This document shows, one piece after another, positions 18,175 to 26,877 of a stretch of DNA of 64,000 nucleotides. Location: the NCBI GenBank assembly GCA_036703315.1, contig DATNPH010000106.1, forward strand, positions 16,852 through 80,851, in the 5' to 3' direction. The stretch comes from DATNPH01 sp036703315 (GTDB lineage: Bacteria; Cyanobacteriota; Cyanobacteriia; Cyanobacteriales; Coleofasciculaceae). The translations under genes were made by a program, and so were the position numbers. The notes under the pieces were generated by a model that searched no databases, was not told where the DNA came from, and saw only the letters and a list, made by a program, of their open reading frames with translations. The stretch's first letter is position 1. Each line of letters opens with the position of its first letter.

Positions 18175-18648
18175 TTAAACGGAATTCACCAACTGCTCAA
18201 ACAGCCGGGCGAGGATTGATTCTGGAACTCCGCCAACCAGGGTCTTGAGTACTGTGTGATCAGAACTCATGAAGAAAAATTGGGGCACTCCCATGACCTG
18301 ATACTGTTCCATCTGTGGACGCCATTGAGGATCGTCAACATCGAGCATGACAAAGTTTACTTGCGAACCATACTGCTCATGGAACTTCGCTATGCTTGGA
18401 GCTACTGACTGACAACTGGTACACCAGTCTGCATAGAACTCAACCAAGGTTGGCTTCCCATTAGTCATGGCACTTTCGTAAGGAAGCGACTGTTGTGCCA
18501 TTTCTCTAAGAGAAATTAGCCCCAGGGTTGGTGAGGCTGACGCGGCAGGTTGATCAAAGCGAGTCAGAAGAAAAGAAATACTAAAAAATAGGATAATAAA
18601 TATCCCTGCCAAGAAATAAAATCGCCGTTTTGGCTGGGTGCTGTCCAT
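18175..18648 (-). CDS. membrane-anchored thioredoxin (TxlA/HCF164-like)
   Basis: A 157-residue protein. One N-terminal membrane helix (about residues 10-28) is followed by a thioredoxin domain with active site WCTSC (Cys76 and Cys79) and cis-proline in MGVPQF. This is the layout of the cyanobacterial/plastid TxlA/HCF164 type, which keeps lumen or periplasm thiols reduced, for example for cytochrome assembly. It lies between nirA and the HEAT-repeat gene and is divergent from the latter. The placement inside the nitrate cluster may be incidental or may serve redox control of the cluster's enzymes. Confidence 0.8.
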   Translation of the reverse strand: MDSTQPKRRFYFLAGIFIILFFSISFLLTRFDQPAASASPTLGLISLREMAQQSLPYESAMTNGKPTLVEFYADWCTSCQSVAPSIAKFHEQYGSQVNFVMLDVDDPQWRPQMEQYQVMGVPQFFFMSSDHTVLKTLVGGVPESILARLFEQLVNSV

Positions 18649-18773
18649 TTGCGTTTGCTATCTATTCACACTCATCTTAAACTGGGTTTCGGAACATGAC
18701 CTGGGGCTTGCGCTACAAGAAAACCTCAGTCAGAGTAAATTTAGATTCTTGCCATAACCAAAACCTTGAGATA

Positions 18774-20075
18774 ATGTCAACTGTTTTAGAACAAGCTACT
18801 ACTGCGGCAAAGCAGGGGAATTGGTCACTACTTAATCAATACTTGCAGCAACTGCCACTCGGTAAGCACGCGACAGATGACACCGAGAAGTCAGCGCTAC
18901 TGAACGATGCCGATTTAGAGCAGGTACTGAACCTGGCTTTAGATGTCCTCACTGTCGGGGATTTTCAAGAACGCTGGGAAGTGGCGAAGATGTTTCCTAA
19001 ATTGGGAACGATCGCGATCGCTCCTTTAATTGAAATTCTCGAAGACGACGAGGCGGATCTGGAATTACGCTGGTTTACGACTCGCATCCTAGGGGAATTT
19101 AATCATCCCAGTGTGATCACCACGCTGGTAGATTTGCTCAAAACGGCTGAGGATGAAGATTTAGCTGCCATGGCAGCAACAACGCTCTCCCATTTGGGTA
19201 ACTCGGCAGTGGACGCCCTCGCTAATTTATTACCGAATCCAGAGACGAGGTCGTTGGCAACTACGGCACTGTCCCAAATTCGTCGCCCGGAAATTATTGC
19301 TCCCTTGCTTAGCGTCGTTCATGACCCTCAAGTGTCAGTACGTGCTACGGCGATTGAAGCCCTCAGTAGCTTCCATGACCCTAGAATTCCTCCTGTCCTC
19401 CTCAATGCGTTGGATGACCGTGCGGCAACTGTGAGAAAGGAAGCGGTAATTGGTCTAGGTCTGCGATCTGATCTTCAGGAAGAATTAGACCTACTCAATC
19501 GGCTCAAACCGCTACTCTATGACTTCAATATAGAAGTTTGCCAGCAAACAGCGATCGCCTTGGGGCGCTTGGGAACTGATCAGGCAGTTGTTGCTTTATT
19601 TGACGTACTTAAGTCACCAGCAACGCCACTTCCGTTACAACTCGACATTATCCGTGCATTGGGTTGGGTAGGCAGTGCCAAGACTTTAGACTATTTGCAG
19701 CCGACACTGGCTCAGTCATCGCTAGAGTGTGCTTTAGAAGTTGTCAGAGTGCTGGGACGTTTTGAACAGCCACTCAACACAAAAGCTGCCCAGATTCTGG
19801 GCGACTTTCTCAACTCGGAACACCCAACAGCAAGAGCCACCCCAATTAAACAAGCTGTAGCGCAGGCATGGGGACAGTTGGGAGACGTTAATGCAATTGA
19901 TGCATTAGTCGGGCTATTGGCAGATCCAGTGGATAGTGTCAGATTGCACGCGATCGCAGCGCTGAAAAACTTCCCAACTATCTACGAGAAATTAGAGCAG
20001 TTGACAGCTGACGAGCAACTCGCACCAGCCTTAAAACAAGGAGTAGCGATCGCGCTTGCGGAATGGAAAATCTAA
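18774..20075 (+). CDS. nirB: HEAT-repeat protein in the NirB position
   Basis: About 433 residues starting at MSTVLEQATTAAKQGNW. A longer open frame reaches 18696, but its first 26 residues lack family-like sequence. From residue 60 on it is a run of HEAT/PBS-lyase-like repeats, for example SVRATAIEALSSFHD, TVRKEAVIGLGLRS and SVRLHAIAALKNF. In other cyanobacteria the gene between nirA and ntcB is nirB, needed for full nitrite reductase activity and for keeping nirA expression low without inducer in Anabaena. The name is given on position and repeat architecture; I did not align sequences. It probably acts as a protein-protein scaffold. Confidence 0.7.
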   Translation: MSTVLEQATTAAKQGNWSLLNQYLQQLPLGKHATDDTEKSALLNDADLEQVLNLALDVLTVGDFQERWEVAKMFPKLGTIAIAPLIEILEDDEADLELRWFTTRILGEFNHPSVITTLVDLLKTAEDEDLAAMAATTLSHLGNSAVDALANLLPNPETRSLATTALSQIRRPEIIAPLLSVVHDPQVSVRATAIEALSSFHDPRIPPVLLNALDDRAATVRKEAVIGLGLRSDLQEELDLLNRLKPLLYDFNIEVCQQTAIALGRLGTDQAVVALFDVLKSPATPLPLQLDIIRALGWVGSAKTLDYLQPTLAQSSLECALEVVRVLGRFEQPLNTKAAQILGDFLNSEHPTARATPIKQAVAQAWGQLGDVNAIDALVGLLADPVDSVRLHAIAALKNFPTIYEKLEQLTADEQLAPALKQGVAIALAEWKI

Positions 20076-20079
20076 GGAT

Positions 20080-20520
20080 TTCGCTGTACTCGTTTATATG
20101 AACTACCTCGACCTGCAACGCGGAGGTCGGGGTTTCTGCATCCCCGACAGTAGGTTGAGATTTCAGACGTTTCATCTGGGCTAGTTGCTTCATCCCTCCG
20201 CAACTCTTGCGAGTCTTAGGGGAAGAAGTAGAGCTAGATCCATCACCGTCTACGAGGTTCGTTCCAAACCCTGGCAGCGTTCCTTGAACCCAGTAAAGAC
20301 AGACCTCAGCAGAAGCAATATCGCGATCTTGTTGATAGCCGCACTCAGCACAATACTCAGCACAATGATGAATAATACGTTCATCCAAAGTTTTTGGCTG
20401 CTGATGCCCACATCTAGGACAAGTTTGAGAAGGTTTCACCTTGCGGGTAGGAACTTCAACAAATTGTCCCCCACCCTCCTCAACTTTGTACCGAATTGCA
20501 CACTTCAACATTCCCAACCA
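20080..20520 (-). pseudogene. C-terminal remnant of a TnpB (IS200/IS605 OrfB) gene
   Basis: A frame on the minus strand reads WLGMLKCAIRYKVEEGGGQF, then the TnpB zinc ribbon with CPRCG and CAECGY, and the RuvC-III phrase DRDIASAE. It continues with the tail seen in cyanobacterial TnpB proteins (GTLPGFGTNLVDGDG; SCGGMKQLAQMKRL). The frame meets a TGA just upstream and lacks the RuvC-I and -II parts, so it is a remnant. A hairpin (GTCGGGG/CCCCGAC, 20126-20148) near its end may be part of the element's right end. It sits between the NirB-like gene and ntcB. Confidence 0.8.
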
Positions 20521-20582
20521 CGGAAGGCACAGGCTGTATCAAGCTCTACTAAACTCCAACAGCAAATCTATTATTGTCATGG

Positions 20583-20599
20583 CATTACAGAATGTAATG
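20583..20599 (+). promoter_or_regulatory. dyad at the ntcB start, candidate LysR-type operator
   Basis: CATTACAGAATGTAATG is a perfect 6-base inverted repeat with a 5-base spacer, 15 bases before the ntcB start codon. Its inner part fits the LysR pattern T-N11-A. Autoregulation by NtcB is a plausible reading. Confidence 0.5.
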
Positions 20600-20613
20600 T
20601 TATTTAAATAACT

Positions 20614-21648
20614 ATGCGGATCGAGCAGTTACAAGCCTTTCTGGCTGTTGCTGAAACCGGTAGCTTTGGACAAGCCGCTCGCAAGTGTGATGTCACTCAG
20701 TCTACAGTCAGCCGTCAAATTCAGTCCTTGGAAGCCGATTTGGGTTTGCCACTGTTTCATCGCACTAGCGTTGCTAAGTTGACATTGGGAGGGGAACATT
20801 TATTGCCTCATGCTCGCAAAATCTGTCAGGAGTGGGAAAATGCCACGCAGGAATTAGCCGATTTGATGGCAGGAAAGCAGCCAGAACTCTGTGTAGCGGC
20901 AATTCACTCGGTTTGTGCCTACTATCTACCTCCTGGATTACAGCAGTTTTGTCGTGACTACCCCAATGTGCAGTTGCGGGTGACGGCGTTGGGAAGCGAT
21001 CGCGCTCTGAAAGTCCTTCGAGATGGCTTGGTTGATATCGCGATCGTGATGAATAATCGCTTTTTAACCTCCAGTCCGGACATGGTTGTAGATGTGCTCT
21101 ACAACGAGTCAATTGAGGTCTTGATGGCGTCAAATCATCCCCTGAGTCAGTATGAACAGATACCTTGGTCAGAACTGATCAACTATCCACAGGTCGTATT
21201 CAAGGATGGCTATGGGATGCAACGCTTGGTACAAGAGCGATTTGCTCGGCTGGGAGCCAAGTTGCAAGCCGTTATGGAGTTAAATAGTCTCGAAGCGTTT
21301 CGAGGCGTTGTGCGACAAGGAGAAATAATTGCTCTGTTGCCTCAGTCAGCTTTAGTGGAGGCTCACCATGACCCAACCTTAGCAATCCGATCCATCGCTA
21401 ACCTCCCACCGTCAATCGATACGCCAAGCAACATTGTCAGCAATATCTCGATACCAGATTCTAGTTCTAGCTTGACTCGTCAGGTCGTCTTGGTCACGAC
21501 TCAAGACCGCCTACAAATTCCACCGATTCAGCACTTTTGTCAACTGATTCGCCAGCTAGAGCTACCAACTATTAATGGATTCAGCAGCCAGAAGCCAACT
21601 AAGCCTCATAAACCGCTTGATAGTCACCGATTAACGGTCAACGGTTAG
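20614..21648 (+). CDS. ntcB: LysR-family nitrate regulator NtcB
   Basis: A 344-residue LysR-type regulator. The winged helix-turn-helix is at residues 1-60 (MRIEQLQAFLAVAETGSFGQAARKCDV at its start; TQSTVSRQIQSLE is the recognition helix). The effector-binding domain follows from about 90. The C-terminal 50 residues are a polar extension. Its place between the NirB-like gene and cnaT matches ntcB of other cyanobacteria. NtcB enhances nirA operon transcription in response to nitrite or nitrate, together with NtcA. cnaT follows after about 190 bases on the same strand. Confidence 0.9.
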   Translation: MRIEQLQAFLAVAETGSFGQAARKCDVTQSTVSRQIQSLEADLGLPLFHRTSVAKLTLGGEHLLPHARKICQEWENATQELADLMAGKQPELCVAAIHSVCAYYLPPGLQQFCRDYPNVQLRVTALGSDRALKVLRDGLVDIAIVMNNRFLTSSPDMVVDVLYNESIEVLMASNHPLSQYEQIPWSELINYPQVVFKDGYGMQRLVQERFARLGAKLQAVMELNSLEAFRGVVRQGEIIALLPQSALVEAHHDPTLAIRSIANLPPSIDTPSNIVSNISIPDSSSSLTRQVVLVTTQDRLQIPPIQHFCQLIRQLELPTINGFSSQKPTKPHKPLDSHRLTVNG

Positions 21649-21834
21649 CTATTTAGAAAATAAGCAGGGGAGGCAAGGGGAGCAAGGGAAGAAAATTTTC
21701 TTATTGTGCGCTCGAGCGGATGGCATCTGTCTAGAAAATAGGCAGTGGGGAGTAGGGAGTGGGAAGATAGATTTTTATTCTTTGTTGTAAGCTTTCATCT
21801 TATTCAAAACCCACAGGAAAGAACGAGAACTGCC

Positions 21835-22941
21835 ATGAGTGATGTCTTTAGGGAACTTTTAAAGAAAGTGGGTAGTGGCGTCCACACGGGTAAAGATTTA
21901 AGTCGTGAGGAAGCGGCAATGGCTACCCGAATGATGCTGTTGGAGGAAGCCACACCCGCACAGATTGGGGCATTTATGATTGCTCACCGGATTAAACGAC
22001 CCACCAGTGAAGAAGTGGCAGGGATGCTGGATGCTTATGACCAGCTAGGCCCAAAGCTGCAACCTTGGGGAGTAGAGAATGGGCAAGATTCTTCAACAAA
22101 GTCCACATTTTCCCAACCTGTGACGGTATTTGGGACGCCTTATGATGGGCGATCGCGTACTGCACCAGTGACTTCTCTAACGGCTCTTATCCTCGCTACC
22201 GCTGGGGTGCCTGTGCTGATGCATGGGGGCGATTGTATGCCGACTAAGTATGGAGTCCCTTTGATTGAGATTTGGCAGGGATTGGGAGTTGACTTCTCAA
22301 AACTAACACTGACACAGGTTCAGCAACTGCTGGAAACTATTGGTCTGGGATTTATCTATCTGCCACAGCACTTTCCTCAGGCGCATGGACTGGTTGCCTA
22401 CCGTGACCAAATTGGGAAGCGTCCTCCTGCGGCAACTATGGAGCTAATTTGGTCTCCTTATGCAGGAGATGCTCATATTGTGGCTGGGTATGTTCATCCC
22501 CCGACGGAAGAACGATTTCGAGTAACGTTTGAGTTACGGGGAGTTACTAATTTCACCTTAGTCAAGGGGTTGGAGGGAAGCTTTGACTTGCCGCGTGATC
22601 GCACTGCCATCATTGCAATTAGTCAACCGGGTACCAGTACAGACTTTGATCGCCTCCTGCTTCATCCCCGTGACTATGGTTTTGCCGGTGCAGAAGTGCC
22701 TCTCGAATCAACAACTGAGTTGCTAACACAGATGCAGGATGTTTTAAAAGGCAAATCTTCACAATTGATGCCAGCCGCCATTTGGAATGGTGGGTTTTAC
22801 CTGTGGCGTTGTGGTGTCTGCTCAGATTTGCCTGAAGGTTTTGCCAAAGCTGAAGCCCTATTTACTAATGGTCATGTCGCCCAGAAGCTAGTGGAGCTTA
22901 GGAAAGCGATCGCATCACTACAGCTAGCTCATCAGCGGTGA
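21835..22941 (+). CDS. cnaT: CnaT, TrpD-like regulator of nitrate assimilation
   Basis: About 368 residues from MSDVFRELLKKVGSG. The open frame begins at 21745, but the first 30 residues are unlike the family. It is related to anthranilate phosphoribosyltransferase (N-terminal helical domain with EEATPAQIGAFMIAHRIKRPTSEEVAGMLDAYD). The glycine-rich GTGGDG motif of TrpD is changed to GTPYDGRS and the following motif to MHGGD. It is therefore probably not a tryptophan enzyme. CnaT of Anabaena is required for nirA operon expression by an unknown mechanism. Position downstream of ntcB supports the call. Confidence 0.88.
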   Translation: MSDVFRELLKKVGSGVHTGKDLSREEAAMATRMMLLEEATPAQIGAFMIAHRIKRPTSEEVAGMLDAYDQLGPKLQPWGVENGQDSSTKSTFSQPVTVFGTPYDGRSRTAPVTSLTALILATAGVPVLMHGGDCMPTKYGVPLIEIWQGLGVDFSKLTLTQVQQLLETIGLGFIYLPQHFPQAHGLVAYRDQIGKRPPAATMELIWSPYAGDAHIVAGYVHPPTEERFRVTFELRGVTNFTLVKGLEGSFDLPRDRTAIIAISQPGTSTDFDRLLLHPRDYGFAGAEVPLESTTELLTQMQDVLKGKSSQLMPAAIWNGGFYLWRCGVCSDLPEGFAKAEALFTNGHVAQKLVELRKAIASLQLAHQR

Positions 22942-22961
22942 ATAAAGTTATTATTTCCTGC

Positions 22962-23224
22962 TTTCATCCCATCGCCAAACTCGAGTTTGGCGTGGGGCTT
23001 TTCGGTGATTAAGCTAAACAATTCGTTAGCTAGTTTCAACACCGCCCGCCCAGGAATCCCCATCTTCGGTACTTTTTTGGGGAGGAATGGGCGGTCAGGG
23101 ATAGTGGTTAGTTGTTAATAGTTAGTAGATCGTAACTCTTGTTAAATAGGAAAAGAAAACTATAAATCCTACTAACTACTATTCACTGTCCTACTAACTC
23201 AATCCCTGCCTTCTTAAGGCGGGG
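22962..23224. mobile_element. cluster of IS200/IS605-end-like palindromes, no transposase gene
   Basis: Three hairpins lie here: a perfect 20-base palindrome CGCCAAACTCGAGTTTGGCG at 22973-22992, preceded by TTTCATCCCA and followed by TGGGGCTT; a long stem ACCGCCC/GGGCGGT at 23041-23095; and CCCTGCCTT/AAGGCGGGG at 23204-23224 followed by TTGTCAA. The first and last resemble left and right ends of cyanobacterial IS200/IS605 elements. No transposase frame lies between them. A non-autonomous element or an eroded copy is inferred. Confidence 0.45.
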
Positions 23225-23227
23225 TTG

Positions 23228-23878
23228 TCAAGGCTTAACTGGATTAATGGGAATGTCCTGCCTAATCTGATTGGTTGGTACCGATATTGTGTTCGGTATA
23301 ACAGGCGGCTGAGTTGGTAGTGGTGGTGGCGGTGGCGCAACGGTAGGAATCAAATTGCGAGGAAAATCTTCGGCAGCAATACAACTATCCAGTAGTCTGG
23401 GGATAGTATAGTCAACTTCGCGACTCAAACCGGTCACACACTCAGAAAAGCGGATCGGCAGCAGACTGCGGCGGCAGTAATCAAGAACAGCCAGTACTTC
23501 TGAGCTTCGGGTTCTGTCACTGATATCAGACACACAACGAGATAACTCTACAGGGCGTCTTACTTTTGTACAAGTCACCAAAGCGTCCTGCTTAAGAGCT
23601 GGCGTTACCAGACTAAGCGTTACAACGCATCTGGATAAATCTTCAGGACGTAGCGCCTTAGAACAAGCACCTAACGCCGCGTCCGGAGCAACTCCAGCCA
23701 AACGTACTAATTCAGCCGCACAGATTTGAAACTCAGTGAAGGCGGCAGCAGGTTCCTTGGGAATGGCGATCGCAAACAAGCCAGCGATTACCAACTTAGT
23801 TGCACAGAAGCGGGAGAAAGGCAAGAGGAAACGATTTCTACGGCTCGGAGTGCATCCGATACCACTTTGCCTACGCAT
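23228..23878 (-). CDS. exported protein with three CX11C repeats
   Basis: A 216-residue protein I do not recognise. A signal peptide is visible (LVIAGLFAIAIPKEPAAA, cleavage near AAAF). The mature domain carries three evenly spaced units in which two cysteines are exactly 11 residues apart: CSKALRPEDLSRC, CTKVRRPVELSRC and CRRSLLPIRFSEC. The tail after residue 175 is rich in proline (PPPPPLPTQPP). It is the last gene of the minus-strand run starting with the cyanoexosortase, so it may belong to the same surface system. Function unknown. Confidence 0.7.
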   Translation of the reverse strand: MRRQSGIGCTPSRRNRFLLPFSRFCATKLVIAGLFAIAIPKEPAAAFTEFQICAAELVRLAGVAPDAALGACSKALRPEDLSRCVVTLSLVTPALKQDALVTCTKVRRPVELSRCVSDISDRTRSSEVLAVLDYCRRSLLPIRFSECVTGLSREVDYTIPRLLDSCIAAEDFPRNLIPTVAPPPPPLPTQPPVIPNTISVPTNQIRQDIPINPVKP

Positions 23879-23936
23879 AATTGTTTCAAATGAAAGATTT
23901 CATTAGGATATGCTACCCGGTTAGAGGCATTTTGAT

Positions 23937-24632
23937 TCACCGTGCCCATCGGGTAAGACGCCAAATGTAAATAAACACAAATCCACAGACCAAGGCTCCT
24001 AGATTCCATTTGACAGAATTTTTGAGCAGAGCAAAACGTTGATTAACCCGTAGCTGCTGATACTGAGTTGGTATTATTGTCTGTTTAGCCGAACTAAATT
24101 GTGATAATAGTTTCTGTTTGGATTCCTGTGAATTTTGGTTGTTTAGTGATTGACCTTGGCTTTTGAAAAAGCTCTCTAAATCTTCGTTTTGTACGGCGCG
24201 AAGTTGCTTTTCAAGCTGTTCAATCCGAGTTATATCCTGCTTGTATTTAATACTGATTTCATTATTGTTTTTTGCATTTATTCGCATGGTGTTACTGATC
24301 CCCAACGGAATCATCAACAGAAAGAATATCCCCAGTAATAAACAAATCCAGCAGAGAAACTTCAAAAATAGCTCTTCCCAGGGTCTCCGATAATTGGCTT
24401 CTCCATAAAAAACTAGCCCTAGCGCCAACAAGGGAACAGGTGCCCGCTCAATCAAGGCTCCCATCGTCTGAAACTCCCAGACTGGATCCATCAAGTGCAG
24501 CGGAATTATTGTAACAATGAAGTCCAATAATGCTAATACTAGTAAACCGTAGCCAACACAGCGAAGCACAGAGGTAGACCAGGGTTTGTTAATTTGTGAG
24601 TAAATGGATTTGTCGCTTTGTATTGGCGTCAT
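23937..24632 (-). CDS. HpsJ-family membrane protein
   Basis: A 231-residue membrane protein recognised by LRCVGYGLLVLALLDFIV and MDPVWEFQTMGALIERAPVP, a conserved pattern of the HpsJ family (hormogonium polysaccharide locus). Two helix pairs are predicted in the first 125 residues. A coiled-coil segment follows (about 140-170), and a last helix sits near residue 215 (LGALVCGFVFIYIW). Members often lie beside cyanoexosortase genes, as here. It is probably involved in export of surface polysaccharide or proteins; the exact role is unknown. Confidence 0.75.
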   Translation of the reverse strand: MTPIQSDKSIYSQINKPWSTSVLRCVGYGLLVLALLDFIVTIIPLHLMDPVWEFQTMGALIERAPVPLLALGLVFYGEANYRRPWEELFLKFLCWICLLLGIFFLLMIPLGISNTMRINAKNNNEISIKYKQDITRIEQLEKQLRAVQNEDLESFFKSQGQSLNNQNSQESKQKLLSQFSSAKQTIIPTQYQQLRVNQRFALLKNSVKWNLGALVCGFVFIYIWRLTRWAR

Positions 24633-24683
24633 AGGAGTCGAACCTTTTATAGTATGAGTCGCCCTTTGTGATGGGATTAAGGC

Positions 24684-25358
24684 TTAAGGTTTTGGAAAGC
24701 GTTGCTGCCACCACGGGTACGCTGAAAACAAAGTAGTTTTAAGAATTTCGTAGGCTTGCTGAGAGGAAGCACCCTTGACAGGAGCAGACATATTTAGCCA
24801 GAGACAGCGTGGATCTCTAAGATGTTCCTTACCGAGTAACCAAGGTAGAAAACGCTCCAGCTTCACATCGTGAGTGTTACGGTTGTTCATAAACTGTTGA
24901 GCTGTAACAGTAGTGCCACCGCGTGGGTTAATGCAGGTGTTCAGGTAGGCTTTTCCCTGGTACGTAAAGAGGCTGTAAAATCCCACTCCTTCTTGATGAT
25001 ATGTATTCGACATCAATGCAGCATTGGGTGGGATAGACGTCAAATTTTGGAGGAAGAACATGATATCTCCATCGGTATCAACGATGTAGCGCATCTCTAG
25101 CTCCAAACGAAAACCGTTGCGAATATATTGATATTGCCTTCCAAACAGAGATTTTGGCTGTTTGACATGTGAGCTTAGAGGACGGTTTGCCAAAGGCTCC
25201 CATCCTGATAACGGCACTTCTGGAGGGAAAACTGAGGGAGCATTAGTATAGATACTTGTGTTTGGATCAGCCAGGATTGACCTTCCCAAAACGAATAAGA
25301 CGCTACCAAAGATTGCAGCCAGAAGTGAAATCCGCCAGGATTTCCAACTCTTCATCAC
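24684..25358 (-). CDS. cyanoexosortase A system-associated (EpsI-like) protein
   Basis: A 224-residue protein with a single N-terminal membrane helix (SLLAAIFGSVLFVLGRSIL) and an EpsI-like extracytoplasmic domain. The gene begins two bases after the exosortase gene ends, so translation is probably coupled. The order exosortase then EpsI-like protein is typical of exosortase systems. A conserved phrase FRLELEMRYIVDTDGDI lies in the middle. It is thought to assist exosortase or the associated polysaccharide export; the mechanism is unknown. Confidence 0.8.
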   Translation of the reverse strand: MMKSWKSWRISLLAAIFGSVLFVLGRSILADPNTSIYTNAPSVFPPEVPLSGWEPLANRPLSSHVKQPKSLFGRQYQYIRNGFRLELEMRYIVDTDGDIMFFLQNLTSIPPNAALMSNTYHQEGVGFYSLFTYQGKAYLNTCINPRGGTTVTAQQFMNNRNTHDVKLERFLPWLLGKEHLRDPRCLWLNMSAPVKGASSQQAYEILKTTLFSAYPWWQQRFPKP

Positions 25359-25360
25359 CC

Positions 25361-26215
25361 TTAGGACTCCATAGACTCCTGATTTTCCGGTTTAGCTTGT
25401 TGAAGTAGAAGCAGGCAAAATAGCCCGAACAACAGCACAGCAATCATAGAGAAGAGCACTGAGCCGTCCCCTGTATGCCAGTAATTGAATGCTTCTTGCC
25501 TAGAGGAGGCTACCAAAACAGCCATTATGGCAACCCGAATCCCGTTGACGACAAATGCCACGAGGACAGCTACAATCGGCACAAAGATTTTTTTGATCCC
25601 CCTTACGGGGAACATGATCAAAAAAAGAGCCGATAGACTCAGTAACTGTGTTATGGATTCAATGCCAGAACAGCCAGGATATACTTCAACATATCCAGTT
25701 GGAAGCTCAATATTGAGTCCAGCTCGAGATACCTCAAAACCTGAATACCAAAGGGTAAAAGTCGCAAATTTAGCCGTTAATAGCGATGGATCAACCAGCG
25801 ATGACAGTAGTACCTGAGGCCCGCCAAGAAAAAATAGACTTGTTAGTTCCTGCCAGTACTGCTTTAATCCCTTAAAGTCAGAAGCCAGAAGGGCAAGACC
25901 GAGGGCACTAATAAGTGGTGAGAGAAGAAGGAAGTAACCATCAGGCAGGGACGTGCTTTTGAGAAGTACCAATGCCAAAATTGCTGCACCCAAACAGCTG
26001 GCGAAAATTCCACTATTTAGCTTTAATCTGTCACGTTTGTTCCACACTAGGAATGAGGTAGCTAGCCAAAACAGGATACTGTTGCCCAAGAGGTTAATTT
26101 TATCAGTTTTATAGATCAAAGTTAGGTGAATCGCTATTAAGCCAGCAGCGATTCCCAATAGCCAAAATTGGAAGTTTCTTAACGATCTAGCTGAGGAAAG
26201 GTAAGTGGCTTTCAT
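25361..26215 (-). CDS. crtA: cyanoexosortase A
   Basis: A 284-residue polytopic membrane protein with about eight helices. The catalytic triad of exosortases is visible: Cys182 in VYPGCSGIES, Arg227 in NGIRVAIM and His247 in YWHTGDGS. Exosortases are membrane transpeptidase-like enzymes that recognise and process proteins ending in a PEP-CTERM domain. A PEP-CTERM protein is encoded just upstream at 26878-27588. The gene opens a minus-strand series of four (exosortase, EpsI-like, HpsJ-like and CX11C protein). The symbol follows public naming of cyanoexosortase A and has nothing to do with carotenoid genes. Confidence 0.9.
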   Translation of the reverse strand: MKATYLSSARSLRNFQFWLLGIAAGLIAIHLTLIYKTDKINLLGNSILFWLATSFLVWNKRDRLKLNSGIFASCLGAAILALVLLKSTSLPDGYFLLLSPLISALGLALLASDFKGLKQYWQELTSLFFLGGPQVLLSSLVDPSLLTAKFATFTLWYSGFEVSRAGLNIELPTGYVEVYPGCSGIESITQLLSLSALFLIMFPVRGIKKIFVPIVAVLVAFVVNGIRVAIMAVLVASSRQEAFNYWHTGDGSVLFSMIAVLLFGLFCLLLLQQAKPENQESMES

Positions 26216-26877
26216 GGATTTTTGAGCCTAATTGCAGTTAGCCATCCCTCCTAGCTCTCCTAACTCAGAGGGAAAGCAATTTGATAGTAGTTTTCTGCTT
26301 AGAAAGGAGTGAACGTTTAAATAGAGAACCAAGTAACTGGCACAGCGAGCGATTGGCCCTGTAGAAGTACTTCTTGACAAGCTAGGAGTAGAGGTGATAT
26401 TCAAGAACCTTACCTTTGCAAGGATACACCAATACTAGGCAACCGAAGTCCCAGCTATCTGGAGCATTTAGCCAGATATATTAGCAAAACTGAGATGCTC
26501 TCTAGGTGCTTAGCCAGCACTGGCTTGGCTGTACTACCTCTGTAGATACTAATGACTAAGCACCGCACCCTGTTGAACTAAGTTAACTGCTAAATTTTAT
26601 TGCCAAGTCCAGCCAAAGTAGAAGAATAAGTAGATGAAGTAGATGAAGTAGATGAATATCTTTACTGTAGTGTTTGTAACTGCTTGTAAAGCGTCAATAT
26701 AATTTTCAAAGCTCAGGTTAAACCTGATTCAGAATTCAACTGATTTCTGGTGATGACAGTTGCCTCCATCAAAAACCCTATGCACCAAAAAATCTAGGCC
26801 TTAGGCGTAAGTAGTCTTCAATCCCAATCAGGAGCGTTAGTCCTAAAACACCGAGGCTTAAATTACTGAAGAGGACT
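26216..26877. other. intergenic region upstream of the cyanoexosortase genes
   Basis: About 660 bases without a gene. A 9-base tandem repeat TAGATGAAG (three units, 26631-26657) is present. I looked for a cyclic-di-GMP riboswitch of the kind found near surface genes and did not find a convincing one. The promoter of the exosortase series should lie here. Confidence 0.5.

Noticed and set aside
26216..26877. Cyclic-di-GMP riboswitch upstream of the cyanoexosortase
   Set aside because: Some GEMM-like fragments were considered, but the conserved core and tetraloop receptor were not found.
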